The notes under the pieces were generated by a model that worked only from the letters and a program-made list of their open reading frames with translations, ran no database searches and had not been told where the DNA came from. Below are positions 9,450 through 18,575 of a DNA stretch of 64,000 bases, piece by piece. Positions within the stretch are counted from its first letter, which is position 1. Every line of letters begins with the position of its first letter. This DNA is from Gammaproteobacteria bacterium (lineage in GTDB: Bacteria > Pseudomonadota > Gammaproteobacteria > Xanthomonadales > SZUA-36), in NCBI GenBank assembly GCA_024277815.1, contig JAJRUM010000014.1, positions 1 through 64,000 of the forward strand, given 5' to 3'. The position numbers and the translations under genes are program-made.

Positions 9450-10277
9450 ATGTCGCAATCCTGCCTTTATGTTGTAGCAACTCCGATCGGTAACCTGGGA
9501 GACATTTCCTACCGGGCCGTAGAGCTTTTGTCCGGGGTGGATCTGATCGCGGCTGAGGATACCCGCCATTCACGAGTATTGCTGTCACATTATGGTATCA
9601 CTACGCCGATGCTGGCATTGCATGAACACAATTAAGCTCAGGTCGTGGTCCGGGTACTTGAACGCATCAGCGCCGGCGAAACCGTTGCACTGATTTCCGA
9701 CGCTGGCACGCCGCTTATTTCCGATCCTGGCTACCGGTTGGTATGCGCCGCACGACAGGCGGGTGTGGTGGTTTTTACTGTGCCCGGCCCCAGCGCTGTT
9801 ACTGCTGCACTGTCTGTTGCGGGCCTGCCGCCGGACCGGTTTGTGTTCGAGGGTTTTCTGTCATCAAAAGCGGCAGCCAGAAAAAAACGGCTGGAAGAGC
9901 TTATACACGAACCAAGAACACTGGTATTTTTTGAATCCAGCCACCGGGTCAAGGCAACAATCGCTGCCATGGCTGAGGTGTTCGGGGAGGCACGAAAAGT
10001 CGCGCTTTGCAGAGAACTGACAAAGAAATTTGAAACGGTGCTCAGTGCTTCGCTGCAAGAGGTCGGGACGATGCTGGCGGCGGATAAGAACCAGTTGAAA
10101 GGCGAGTTCGTTGTGGTGGTGGGTGGTTTTGAGGGCGGGGGGGATACCGCCATGCTGGCCGCGCTTGAGATGGCGACAGCGTTGCTGGAGTTCCTGTCGG
10201 CCTCGCAGGCGGCGCGGGTGGCTGCAAAGCTGAACGATGTGTCACGCAGGGAGGTTTACCGCCTGTTGGGTTATTAG
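9450..10277 (+). pseudogene. rsmI: 16S rRNA (cytidine-1402-2'-O)-methyltransferase RsmI, with an in-frame stop
   Basis: SAM-dependent methyltransferase of the ribosomal decoding centre. The ATG at 9450 opens [19 protein letters not shown]. Codon 62 (9633-9635) is TAA just after LALHEHN, and the same frame continues without shift through VRVLERISAGETVALISDAG and TPLISDPGYRL to VSRREVYRLLGY. The family normally has Glu after HEHN, so GAA to TAA, a single G-to-T change, explains it. As given, it would make a 61-residue fragment. Could be a base-call error or true nonsense; the rest looks fully conserved. Full frame is 275 codons, normal. Confidence 0.9.
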
Positions 10278-10307
10278 TTGGCAATGCTGCCATGCTTGGA
10301 GGACAAT
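10278..10307 (+). promoter_or_regulatory. Probable sigma-70 promoter of rnpB
   Basis: TTGGCA (10278-10283), an 18-base spacer, and GACAAT (10302-10307). The spacing puts transcription start about 8 bases on, exactly where the first P1 stem base of RNase P RNA begins (10315). The -35 box directly follows the rsmI stop codon. Confidence 0.6.
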
Positions 10308-10314
10308 AGTCTCC

Positions 10315-10677
10315 GGGAGTCGGCCAGGCAATCGCGTTTCTGCATTTATGTGGAAAGGAGGAAAGTCCGGGCTCCACAGGGCAGAGTGCCAGGTAACGCC
10401 TGGGGGGCGTGAGCCTACGGAAAGTGCAGCAGAAAATATACCGCCGGCCCCGCCATTCGTGGTGAGGTCTGGTAAGGGTGAAATGGTGCGGTAAGAGCGC
10501 ACCGCGCAACTGGTAACAGTTTGTGGCATGGTAAACCCCACTTGGAGCAAGACCAAATAGGAAGACGATATCGTGGCCCGCGATGTCTTCGGGTAGGTCG
10601 CTTGAGGATGCTGGTGACAGTAATCCCAGATGAATGATTGCCCACGACAGAACCCGGCTTATCGGCCGACTCCCACC
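10315..10677 (+). ncRNA. rnpB: RNase P RNA (bacterial type A)
   Basis: Catalytic RNA that removes 5' leaders from pre-tRNAs. The universal core is evident: GGAGGAAAGTCCGGGCTCC, then GGTAACGCCTGG, AAGGGTGAAA, GTGCGGTAAGAGCGCACC, AACTGGTAACAG, GCAAGACCAAATAGG, and the 3' ACGACAGAACCCGGCTTATC. The ends pair perfectly as helix P1 (GGGAGTCGGCC at 10315-10325 with GGCCGACTCCC at 10664-10674). About 363 nt, close to the E. coli size. The exact 3' end after CACC is approximate. No strong U-rich terminator follows. Confidence 0.97.
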
Positions 10678-10775
10678 TTATCATTGGAAACATATGGTTG
10701 TTCAGGCTGGGGCGGGTTTGTATATCTGGCTTTTCGAAGCTCTCTGCTTCTAAATCTGTGCTAGTTCACTTCCGC

Positions 10776-10960
10776 CGACACACGGTACGAATACCTGTCC
10801 CGGGCCAGCCTCCTGACGGGTTCTTATCTCCCATGTCGCCGCGATCGAAGCCGCGTCAGCACCTGGATTGGAAGACTGCCAGAGAGGCCGGCCTGGGCTA
10901 TGTATCCACGGTGTGCCCTGGAGCGCAGCGTGCCCGTGGCACCGCGCGCCAAGACCAAGG
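10776..10960 (+). repeat. Diverged short copy of the intergenic inverted-repeat element
   Basis: This stretch between rnpB and mraZ resembles the element at 49608-50029. The best segment, 10830-10898, matches 49913-49982 at 61 of 70 aligned positions (8 mismatches and a one-base gap, by eye). The left part (GACACACGGTACGAATACC, then GGGCCAGCCTC) resembles the left arm of the other copy, and the right part (GGTGTGCC... GTGGCACCGCGC) its right terminus. The middle seems deleted. No conserved reading frame: the gap breaks the only shared one. Exact borders uncertain. The rest of 10678-11190 has no gene that I can support. Confidence 0.65.
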
Positions 10961-11069
10961 GGTGGGCCGGGCAATCGGCCCGGATCCAGAAGCGGGGTTT
11001 GTCAAAGAAAATCGTAGGCGACAGAGTCACCCTGTCAGGTCTGCAACATACCCACGACAGACCCAATAT

Positions 11070-11106
11070 GTGGGACACTTACAAGGCACAGACACAACAT
11101 GTGGGA
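11070..11106 (+). promoter_or_regulatory. Two upstream GTGGGA motifs (possible distal MraZ sites)
   Basis: ATGTGGGA occurs with GTGGGA at 11070-11075 and 11101-11106, 31 bases apart, about 85-120 bases upstream of the -35 box of the dcw promoter. They match the GTGGGA boxes next to mraZ. Function as distal operator sites is inference. Confidence 0.35.
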
Positions 11107-11190
11107 TTTGTGCTCCTGCTGACGCCTCAAGACTGCCACAATTGTGTCGTTTATTTGCCTACTTATCCTGTTCTAATCCCCTTGTCCTGC

Positions 11191-11219
11191 TTGACATTGT
11201 TGCTTTCAGCCACTATCGT
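11191..11219 (+). promoter_or_regulatory. Sigma-70 promoter of the dcw cluster (Pmra)
   Basis: Perfect TTGACA (11191-11196), 17-base spacer, TATCGT (11214-11219). Predicted start near 11226, immediately upstream of the GTGGGA boxes, which is where Pmra is expected relative to mraZ. Confidence 0.7.
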
Positions 11220-11227
11220 GCATTAAT

Positions 11228-11263
11228 GTGGGAAATTGTGGTAAAAAGTATACTTAAGTGGGA
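11228..11263 (+). promoter_or_regulatory. MraZ operator: 10-bp phased GTGGGA boxes
   Basis: GTGGGA at 11228 and 11258 with intermediate GTGGTA at 11238 and GTATAC at 11248, all phased at 10 bases. MraZ binds GTGGG(A/T)-type direct repeats at its own promoter in E. coli, so autoregulation is likely. The last box ends 5 bases before the mraZ GTG and doubles as its ribosome-binding region, so MraZ binding there would cover the translation start site in the DNA. Confidence 0.75.
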
Positions 11264-11268
11264 ATAAA

Positions 11269-11718
11269 GTGTTTTTTGGTGAAACAGCAATTAATCTGGA
11301 TGCGAAAGGACGTCTCGCTGTACCTATGCGGTATCGCGAAGACCTCAGGGAGCAATGCGAAAACCGCATGGTGCTTACCTATAGCGCATTCGATTCGGGT
11401 GTGTTGTGGCTTTATCTGGAACAGGAATGGCAGCGGGTACGTAACGAGGTTATGGCCTTGCCAAGTCACAACCCTAACCACAGAAGTTTGCAGCGACGCC
11501 TTGTTGGCAGCGCAAACGCCGTAGAACCGGATGGTAGTGGCAGGATCTTATTACCGCCAAGTATGCGTGAGGTAGCCGGCCTGGAGAAGCGTGTGGTGAT
11601 GCTTGGGATGGGTAGCCGCTTCGAGATATGGAACGAGAATACGCTCAACCAGAAACGGGCAGAGGAAGTCAATCTGGATGAGATGGCATCAGCAGAAATG
11701 GCCCGGCTGGTGCTGTAG
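11269..11718 (+). CDS. mraZ: Transcriptional regulator MraZ
   Basis: First gene of the division and cell-wall cluster; a DNA-binding AbrB-like ring protein that regulates the cluster. Two SpoVT/AbrB repeats are visible: LDAKGRLAVPMRYRE near residue 11 and VEPDGSGRILLPPSMRE near residue 85. GTG start directly after the operator boxes. 149 residues, normal. rsmH follows after 55 bases. Confidence 0.96.
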   Translation: MFFGETAINLDAKGRLAVPMRYREDLREQCENRMVLTYSAFDSGVLWLYLEQEWQRVRNEVMALPSHNPNHRSLQRRLVGSANAVEPDGSGRILLPPSMREVAGLEKRVVMLGMGSRFEIWNENTLNQKRAEEVNLDEMASAEMARLVL

Positions 11719-11773
11719 GGATACCGGGATTGGGCTGTAAGGAATACTAGACCAGAGGTGTAGATCGGGGCAT

Positions 11774-12700
11774 ATGGACACTTTCCAGCATCATCCTGTA
11801 TTGCTGGAAGAGGCAGTGACAATGCTCAGCGTGAGAGGTGGTGGTATTTACCTTGATGCAACCTTTGGCAGAGGAGGACACAGCCGGGCCGTTATGGCCA
11901 GGCTGACCGAGCAGGGACGCTTATTTACCCTGGACAAAGATCCGCAGGCTACCGCTGCGGGAAGGGATGAGTGGTCTGAGGACCCCAGGTTCTCAATTGT
12001 TCAGGGTAGCTTTGCGGAGATGGACCGCATGGTTCAGGAGTGGGAAATAGAAAGAAACCTGGATGGCATTTTGCTGGATCTTGGAGTTTCTTCACCACAG
12101 CTGGACGATCCGGAGCGAGGTTTTTCTTTTAGCAGGAAAGGCCCTCTGGATATGCGGATGGACCCAACAAAAGGTGTGTCAGCAGCACAATGGCTTGCAG
12201 AGGCATCGGAGCGGGAAATGTCCCGCGTGTTTTGGGAGTTTGGAGAGGAGCGCCATGCGCGCAGGATTGCCAGGAGTATCGTGAAAGCCCGGCAGCAGCA
12301 GAGTTTGGAAACAACTACTCAGCTGGCGGAGCTTATTGAAGCGACGATAGGTAAACGAGAAAGAAAGCATCCGGCAACACGATGCTTCCAGGCAATCCGA
12401 ATTTTTGTCAATAATGAATTGGGTGATCTGGCCGCTGGTTTGAAGGCGGCAATCAGGCAGTTGCGTCCGGGGGGGAGACTGGTAGTGATCAGTTTCCACT
12501 CGTTGGAAGATCGCCTGGTCAAGCGGACATTTCGAGATGCCGCCCGGCCAGGCAAGACCCGCCGCAACATTCCTGCACATCCGGACTGGTCCCCAAGTCT
12601 GAAATTGATTGGCAAAGCTATACGCCCCTCTGAACAAGAAATCTCCGCAAATCCCAGAGCACGTAGTGCAATTATGAGGGTTGCGGAGAAGCCAGGTTGA
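11774..12700 (+). CDS. rsmH: 16S rRNA (cytosine-1402-N4)-methyltransferase RsmH (MraW)
   Basis: SAM-dependent methyltransferase acting on C1402, the same nucleotide as RsmI. Motifs: HHPVLLEEAV at the N-terminus, SAM loop YLDATFGRGGHS, LLDLGVSSPQLDDPERGFSF, DMRMDP, and VISFHSLEDRLVKRTFR near the C-terminus. 308 residues, full length. Its stop overlaps the TTG start of ftsL (TTGA). Confidence 0.97.
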   Translation: MDTFQHHPVLLEEAVTMLSVRGGGIYLDATFGRGGHSRAVMARLTEQGRLFTLDKDPQATAAGRDEWSEDPRFSIVQGSFAEMDRMVQEWEIERNLDGILLDLGVSSPQLDDPERGFSFSRKGPLDMRMDPTKGVSAAQWLAEASEREMSRVFWEFGEERHARRIARSIVKARQQQSLETTTQLAELIEATIGKRERKHPATRCFQAIRIFVNNELGDLAAGLKAAIRQLRPGGRLVVISFHSLEDRLVKRTFRDAARPGKTRRNIPAHPDWSPSLKLIGKAIRPSEQEISANPRARSAIMRVAEKPG

Positions 12701-12966
12701 AGTCACAGATTCCAGTTTTAATATTCGTTTTACTCCTGAGCGTGGGCAGTGCCCTCGGGGTTGTCTATACCCGCCATGAAACCCGGCTTCTTGCAGTAGA
12801 ACTGGGTGCGCTCGAGGCGCAGCAGGATGAAGGCCTGGAGGAATGGAGTCGCCTGCAGATAGAACAGGGCTGGTTGGCTGATGCCAGCCAGATTGAAAGA
12901 AAGGCTCGTGAGGTGCTGCAGATGCGGCAGCCTGACGAGACACAGATACTGGTTATTCGTCCTTGA
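12697..12966 (+). CDS. ftsL: Cell division protein FtsL
   Basis: Bitopic divisome protein of the FtsQLB complex. 89 residues: a short cytosolic end, one membrane helix (IPVLIFVLLLSVGSALGVVY) and a periplasmic coiled coil with heptad-like leucines. The only available start near the helix is TTG overlapping the rsmH stop. Its own stop overlaps the TTG start of ftsI. Size and position are the main evidence because FtsL sequences are poorly conserved. Confidence 0.9.
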   Translation: MKSQIPVLIFVLLLSVGSALGVVYTRHETRLLAVELGALEAQQDEGLEEWSRLQIEQGWLADASQIERKAREVLQMRQPDETQILVIRP

Positions 12967-14669
12967 GTACGCAAAGCAAACAAACAGCTCCGGCTAGCAG
13001 GCTATACGCCGTGCTGCTGATATTTTTTCTTTGCTCGCTTGCATTGATTGCCCGGGCAGTCAATTTACAGGTCATGGAGACGGACTTCCTGCAGGGTCAG
13101 GGAGAGGCCCGGTTTTTGCGGGAAGTCACTATTCCATCGACCCGGGGGGTTATCAGTGATCGCAACGGCGAACCGCTGGCGGTCAGTACACCGGTAGATT
13201 CTGTCTGGGTCAATCCGGGCCTGTTGCTTGATGAGCCGGAAAAGATTGAGCCGTTGGCGGAATTGCTGGGCGCCAATGCCGATGATATTGAACGTAAGTT
13301 GACGCAAAGAGCCAGCAAAGAATTTGTCTGGCTGAAGCGGCGACTGAATCCTGAAGTGACCGCGCAGATCGCTGCGCTTGACCTCCCTGGCGTATACCTG
13401 CAGAAGGAATACCGGCGCTTCTATCCTGCCGGTGAGATTACATCGCACGTCATTGGGTTCACCAATATTGATGATATTGGCCAGGAAGGGCTGGAGTTGG
13501 CCTATGACAGTTGGCTGGCCGGCAGCCCGGGCAGTAAACGTGTGATCAGGAACAGGAAGGGTGAAGCAGTGGAAGAGGTGGCTCTGATCAAGGAGTCACA
13601 GCCGGGACAGGACCTTCACCTGACCATCGACCGGCGTTTGCAGTATCTGGCATACCGGGAACTAAAAAGTGCGGTTGATGCACACGGGGCACGCTCAGGC
13701 AGCGTTGTGGTACTGGATGTCAATACCGGCGAGGTGCTGGCAATGGTCAACCAGCCTTCATATAACCCCAATGCTCCCGGGCATGATACTGATGGAATGC
13801 GTAATCGTGCAGTGACCGATGTGATTGAGCCGGGCTCGGTCATGAAGCCCATTGCAATTGCATCGGTACTTGAAAACGGTATCGCGGAGCCCGGCACTCC
13901 GGTGGAGACCTCGCCGGGATACACGGTAATTTCTGGCCATACCATCCGTGATCACCGTAATTATGGCTTGCTGGACGTGACCGGCGTGCTCACCAAGTCG
14001 AGCAATGTAGGGGTAACCCAGTTGGCGTTGAAGCTGAAGCCGGAGCAGATGTGGGATACCTACAACCGTTTCGGGTTTGGTGAAGCAACCGGCACTGGTT
14101 TCCCCGGTGAATCAGCCGGCGTGTTGCGCAATCACCGCCGCTGGCGGCAGCTTGAGCAGGCAACAATTTCCTATGGTTATGGAGTCTCTGCAACGCCGCT
14201 GCAGTTAGCACAGGCCTATGCGGCGATTGCCAACGGCGGCAAGCTGCGCCAGCCTGCCTTTATTCAGGGCTCCAACAACCCACCCATCGCCGCGATCGAT
14301 GCACGTATTGCCAACATGGTGGCAGCGATGCTGGAAACGGTTACCAGCGATGAGGGCACCGGAACCAGAGCCCGTGTTGCGAATTACCGTATTGCCGGCA
14401 AGACCGGCACATCACACAAGGCCAGCGCAACCGGTTACGCCGACTCCCGGTACATTTCCAGCTTTGCCGGTTTCGGCCCGGTCAGTAACCCGCAACTGGT
14501 ATGCGTTGTGGTTATCAATGATCCAACCGGTGATGAATACTACGGTGGGCTGGTGGCTGCCCCCTTGTTCTCGCGTGTAATGACGGGCGCGATGCGGCTG
14601 CTGAATATTCCACCGGATAGCTATCCGGCGATGCTGGTCAGCGCCACTGACAGCAAGGAGCAGCAATAG
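12963..14669 (+). CDS. ftsI: Septal peptidoglycan transpeptidase FtsI (PBP3)
   Basis: Class B penicillin-binding protein that cross-links septal wall with FtsW. N-terminal membrane helix (LYAVLLIFFLCSLALIARAV), dimerisation domain with RGVISDRNGEPLA, and transpeptidase motifs: SxxK as GSVMK near residue 290, SSN near 345, and KTGTS near 479. 568 residues, normal. TTG start overlapping the ftsL stop. Confidence 0.97.
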   Translation: MSTQSKQTAPASRLYAVLLIFFLCSLALIARAVNLQVMETDFLQGQGEARFLREVTIPSTRGVISDRNGEPLAVSTPVDSVWVNPGLLLDEPEKIEPLAELLGANADDIERKLTQRASKEFVWLKRRLNPEVTAQIAALDLPGVYLQKEYRRFYPAGEITSHVIGFTNIDDIGQEGLELAYDSWLAGSPGSKRVIRNRKGEAVEEVALIKESQPGQDLHLTIDRRLQYLAYRELKSAVDAHGARSGSVVVLDVNTGEVLAMVNQPSYNPNAPGHDTDGMRNRAVTDVIEPGSVMKPIAIASVLENGIAEPGTPVETSPGYTVISGHTIRDHRNYGLLDVTGVLTKSSNVGVTQLALKLKPEQMWDTYNRFGFGEATGTGFPGESAGVLRNHRRWRQLEQATISYGYGVSATPLQLAQAYAAIANGGKLRQPAFIQGSNNPPIAAIDARIANMVAAMLETVTSDEGTGTRARVANYRIAGKTGTSHKASATGYADSRYISSFAGFGPVSNPQLVCVVVINDPTGDEYYGGLVAAPLFSRVMTGAMRLLNIPPDSYPAMLVSATDSKEQQ

Positions 14670-14671
14670 CC

Positions 14672-16129
14672 GTGTCGATGTTGCTGCATGAACTTTTACA
14701 AGGCTGGGCAGATTCTGTGCCCGCTACGCCGCTTACAGGCATCTGTCTGGATAACCGCAATATCAGGCACGGCGAAGCATTTGTAGCAGTGCAGGGACAG
14801 CAGGGACATGGACTGGACTATGCCCGGGCAGCTATGGCGACCGGGGCTGCCGCTGTCATCCATGATGGTTTGAAAGCGGTTCCCGAGCTGACTGTGCCAA
14901 CGGTCAGCGTGGCCGGTCTCGGTGAGAAGCTCGGCGAGCTTGCATCACGTTTTTATGGCGCACCTTCTGAACAAATGACGATTGCCGGTGTTACCGGCAC
15001 CAACGGCAAGACCTCTGTGGCGCATTTTCTGGCGCAGTCATGGCAGCGTGTTTATGCCAATGCCGGCATGGTTGGAACGCTGGGTTACGGGCGGATCGGG
15101 CAGTTACAAAGTGGGGAGCGGACAACGCCGGATGCGATCCGACTGCAACAGGTGCTGGCAAACTGTATGCGTGACGGCGTGGAGCACCTGGCAATGGAGG
15201 TGTCATCGCACGCCTTGCAGCAACAAAGGTGTCAGACCGTTCAGTTTGATGCAGCAATATTTACCAACCTCACTCGTGATCACCTTGATTACCATGGTGA
15301 CATGGCCGGCTATGCGGCGGCCAAGCGCCGCCTGTTTACTGACTATGCGCCTGCCTTCGCGGTCATCAACCATGATGATGAGCTGGGAAGGAAATGGTTT
15401 GGTGAGCTGAATGGCGGCATGCAAATGCTCAGCTTCGGGTTGCAGCAGGGTGCAGAACTGAGGGCTGAAGTCCGCTCCATGGATGCCAGTGGAATGACTA
15501 TCCAGATAGATGGCCCATGGGGCCGGGAGGAGTTTCACACCTGCCTGTTGGGCGAGTTCAATGCATCGAACCTGTTAGCCACTGCTGGAACGCTGGCTCT
15601 GCTCGGGATGCCCTGGAGTCATGTACTGCATCAGTTGGAAATCATGCAACCGGTGCCCGGCCGCATGATGCGTCTGGGCGGCGAGCCCGGGCAACCTGTG
15701 GTGGTTGTGGATTATGCACATACACCGGATGCCCTTGAGCATGCCTTGCAGGCAGTGCGTGCGCATCTTGACGGAAGGCTGGTATGTGTTTTTGGTTGCG
15801 GAGGAAACCGGGATCAGGGCAAACGTCCTCAGATGGGACGGGCCGCAGAGATGCTGGCAGATGATGTATTTGTCACCAGCGATAACCCGCGTGATGAATC
15901 TGCCGCCAAGATTATTGATGATGTTATTGCCGGGCTTGAAAGTCCGGGCAAGGCGACAGTTGAGCCAGACAGGGCGACGGCGATTCAAAAAGCCATCATA
16001 AAATGCCAGGCCGGAGATATCGTTCTGGTTGCAGGCAAAGGCCACGAGACCTGGCAGGAAATTGCCGGGCGGAAGATACCCTTCAGTGATGAATCTGCGA
16101 TTCGGGTTGCATTGGGAGATGCAGCTTGA
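14672..16129 (+). CDS. murE: UDP-MurNAc-tripeptide synthetase MurE
   Basis: Adds meso-diaminopimelate to UDP-MurNAc-L-Ala-D-Glu in the cytosol. P-loop GVTGTNGKTSVAHFLAQ near residue 106, carbamylated-lysine region, and the DNPR motif (TSDNPRDE) near 407 that selects diaminopimelate over lysine, so the wall is of Dap type. GTG start two bases after ftsI; ATG two codons on is an alternative. 485 residues. Confidence 0.96.
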   Translation: MSMLLHELLQGWADSVPATPLTGICLDNRNIRHGEAFVAVQGQQGHGLDYARAAMATGAAAVIHDGLKAVPELTVPTVSVAGLGEKLGELASRFYGAPSEQMTIAGVTGTNGKTSVAHFLAQSWQRVYANAGMVGTLGYGRIGQLQSGERTTPDAIRLQQVLANCMRDGVEHLAMEVSSHALQQQRCQTVQFDAAIFTNLTRDHLDYHGDMAGYAAAKRRLFTDYAPAFAVINHDDELGRKWFGELNGGMQMLSFGLQQGAELRAEVRSMDASGMTIQIDGPWGREEFHTCLLGEFNASNLLATAGTLALLGMPWSHVLHQLEIMQPVPGRMMRLGGEPGQPVVVVDYAHTPDALEHALQAVRAHLDGRLVCVFGCGGNRDQGKRPQMGRAAEMLADDVFVTSDNPRDESAAKIIDDVIAGLESPGKATVEPDRATAIQKAIIKCQAGDIVLVAGKGHETWQEIAGRKIPFSDESAIRVALGDAA

Positions 16130-17493
16130 TCCGCATGGGCATCCATACGGCAGCCGCTCTGCTGGGGTGTACGCCGACCGAGAGTGATCTGGCATTCACC
16201 GGCATTACGACAGACAGCCGGCAGGTCATTCCGGGCATGTTGTTTGCAGCTTTGCCGGGCGAGACCTTTGATGGCCACGATCATATTCCCGAAGCGGTGG
16301 GGCGTGGGGCGGTTGCCGTTTTGGTCAGTCGCAGGATTGAGACATCCGTGCCGGCTCTGGAAGTGGCTGATGTGTTGGTGGCGCTTGGTCACCTGGCCGC
16401 CTGGTGGCGCCAGCAGTGTCCGGCCAGAGTCGTGGGGATTACCGGTAGCAACGGCAAGACCACGGTCAAGGAAATGATTGCCAGCATACTGCGGCAAGAG
16501 AGCGCGGTGCTTGCCACGGATGGCAATTTCAACAACGAGTTGGGGTTGCCGCTGACACTGTTCCGTCTGGCGCCTTCAGATGATTTTGCGATACTTGAAA
16601 TGGGTGCCAGCAATCCCGGTGATATTGCTTATCTGGGCGGCATTGCAAAGCCGGATGTCGGTGTAATAACCAATATTGGGCCGGCACACTTGCAGGGCTT
16701 TGTTGATGTGGAAGGCGTGGCCCGGGCCAAGGGTGAACTGTATGCCTCTTTGGCAGAAGGTGGAACCGCAGTGATGAATTCCACAGAGCAATGGCTTGAC
16801 CTGTGGCGTGGTGTAAACACCGCGAAGAATGTCAGTTTCTTTGGAGAACCGGGTGCTGCAGGCAATTCTGTCGGCCTGTCGGTGGCAAATCAGCACGGTG
16901 ACGCGGTCACCATCAGTACGCCGGTCGGTAATTTTTCACTATTGTTACCGTTGCCGGGGGCGCACAACTTGACCAATGCGCTGGCGGCTACTGCGGTTTG
17001 TCTGGCACTGGACATCCCGCTGGCTGATATCAAGGCCGGCCTCGAAACTGTCAAACCAGTGCCCGGGCGGCTAAGCCTGGTCAATGCCAACGCAGGCTGG
17101 ACTGTTATTGATGATACGTACAATGCTAACCCGGCATCTTTGTATGCGGCGCTGCAGGTGCTTGCCAGCCAGAATGGCGAGCCCTGGCTGGTGCTGGGCG
17201 ATATGAAGGAACTGGGGAGTGACAGCCGGAAAATGCACGCTGAACTGGGTGATGCGGCACGTTCGCTGGGTGTCAAACGACTTTTTGCGCTGGGTGATGC
17301 GAGCACCGCAACAGTGGCGGCATTTGGTGATATGGCCGCCCACTTCAGTAGTCGCGACGGCTTGATTGAAGCGTTACGGGCTGAGTTGAAGCCCGGTGTA
17401 GCCTGTCTGGTCAAAGGCTCCCGCTCCATGGGTATGGAGCATGTGGTCAGTGCGATCTCCAATGGCGGTGATTGTCAGGAGGTGAGCGGCTGA
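16126..17493 (+). CDS. murF: UDP-MurNAc-tripeptide:D-Ala-D-Ala ligase MurF
   Basis: Adds D-Ala-D-Ala to complete the UDP-MurNAc-pentapeptide. P-loop [16 protein letters not shown] near residue 104, [11 protein letters not shown], and [17 protein letters not shown] in the C-terminal domain. The TTG start overlaps the murE stop (TTGA); an in-frame ATG lies three codons later. Last bases overlap the mraY ATG as TGATG. 455 residues. Confidence 0.96.
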   Translation: MIRMGIHTAAALLGCTPTESDLAFTGITTDSRQVIPGMLFAALPGETFDGHDHIPEAVGRGAVAVLVSRRIETSVPALEVADVLVALGHLAAWWRQQCPARVVGITGSNGKTTVKEMIASILRQESAVLATDGNFNNELGLPLTLFRLAPSDDFAILEMGASNPGDIAYLGGIAKPDVGVITNIGPAHLQGFVDVEGVARAKGELYASLAEGGTAVMNSTEQWLDLWRGVNTAKNVSFFGEPGAAGNSVGLSVANQHGDAVTISTPVGNFSLLLPLPGAHNLTNALAATAVCLALDIPLADIKAGLETVKPVPGRLSLVNANAGWTVIDDTYNANPASLYAALQVLASQNGEPWLVLGDMKELGSDSRKMHAELGDAARSLGVKRLFALGDASTATVAAFGDMAAHFSSRDGLIEALRAELKPGVACLVKGSRSMGMEHVVSAISNGGDCQEVSG

Positions 17494-18575
17494 TGTTATT
17501 GAAATTATTCACCTGGATAGCTGAGTTTAACCCTGATTTCAGTGTTTTTGCCTACATCACTTTGCGTGGCATTCTCAGTGCTCTGACAGCATTGGCGATA
17601 TCACTGCTGTTGGGACCGGCATTTATTCGCAGGCTGGTGAAAAAACAGGTCCGGCAGCCGATCAGGAAGCTGGGCCCGGAATCGCATTTCTCCAAGGCGG
17701 GTACCCCCACCATGGGTGGTGCACTGATTTTATTCGCCATCGTTGTGTCAACCTTGCTTTGGTCGGATCTCAACAACCGCTACGTCTGGACCGTACTGCT
17801 GGTAACACTGGCGTTTGGCGTTATCGGCTGGGTCGATGACTATAAAAAGCTGGTGCTGCAGGATTCTGCAGGGCTGGCAGGCCGCTGGAAGTACTTTTTT
17901 CAGTCCATTGTGGGTTTGGCAGCAGCCATTTACCTGTACCACACCGCGCAGGCACCTGCTGAAACCGAGCTGATAGTGCCGTTCTTCAAGGGTGTTGTTA
18001 TTCCGTTGGGTGTTGGGTATGTCGTTGTCACCTACTTTTATATCGTGGGTTTCTCGAATGCGGTGAACCTCACCGATGGGCTGGATGGCCTGGCTATCAT
18101 GCCGGCTGTTTTTCTGGCGGTCGCGCTGGGCATTTTTGCCTATGTTACCGGCCATTCGGTATTTTCTGAGTACCTGTCCATTCCCTATATTGCCGGTGCC
18201 GGTGAGTTGGCGATATTTTGTGGCGCACTGGCCGGGGCCGGGCTGGGCTTTCTCTGGTTCAACACTTATCCGGCACAGGTTTTTATGGGTGATATCGGTG
18301 CCCTGGCGATGGGCGCCGCACTGGGTCTGATCGCTGTCATCGTTCGTCAGGAACTGGTGTTTGCCCTGATGGCGGGTGTGTTCGTCATGGAGACCGTATC
18401 CGTTATTTTACAGGTGGTTTCATTCAAGCTGACTGGCCGCAGAATTTTCCGCATGGCTCCGATTCACCATCATTTTGAACTAAAAGGCTGGCCGGAACCG
18501 CGGGTCATTGTCCGTTTCTGGATCATTTCAGTCATCCTGGTTCTGGCGGGTCTCGCGACCCTGAAGATACGATGA
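17493..18575 (+). CDS. mraY: Phospho-MurNAc-pentapeptide translocase MraY
   Basis: Inner-membrane enzyme that transfers phospho-MurNAc-pentapeptide to undecaprenyl phosphate, forming lipid I. About ten membrane helices. Motifs: [31 protein letters not shown], and [16 protein letters not shown] chose the ATG that shares its A with the murF stop because a strong AGGAGG (17478-17483) sits in front; a longer TTG-initiated form is unlikely. 360 residues as in E. coli. Confidence 0.97.
   Translation: MLLKLFTWIAEFNPDFSVFAYITLRGILSALTALAISLLLGPAFIRRLVKKQVRQPIRKLGPESHFSKAGTPTMGGALILFAIVVSTLLWSDLNNRYVWTVLLVTLAFGVIGWVDDYKKLVLQDSAGLAGRWKYFFQSIVGLAAAIYLYHTAQAPAETELIVPFFKGVVIPLGVGYVVVTYFYIVGFSNAVNLTDGLDGLAIMPAVFLAVALGIFAYVTGHSVFSEYLSIPYIAGAGELAIFCGALAGAGLGFLWFNTYPAQVFMGDIGALAMGAALGLIAVIVRQELVFALMAGVFVMETVSVILQVVSFKLTGRRIFRMAPIHHHFELKGWPEPRVIVRFWIISVILVLAGLATLKIR

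Noticed and set aside
10638-11267. 209-codon open frame covering the 3' end of rnpB and the gap before mraZ
   Set aside because: Overlaps RNase P RNA, resembles no family, and part of it is the repeat element where the other copy has a different frame.
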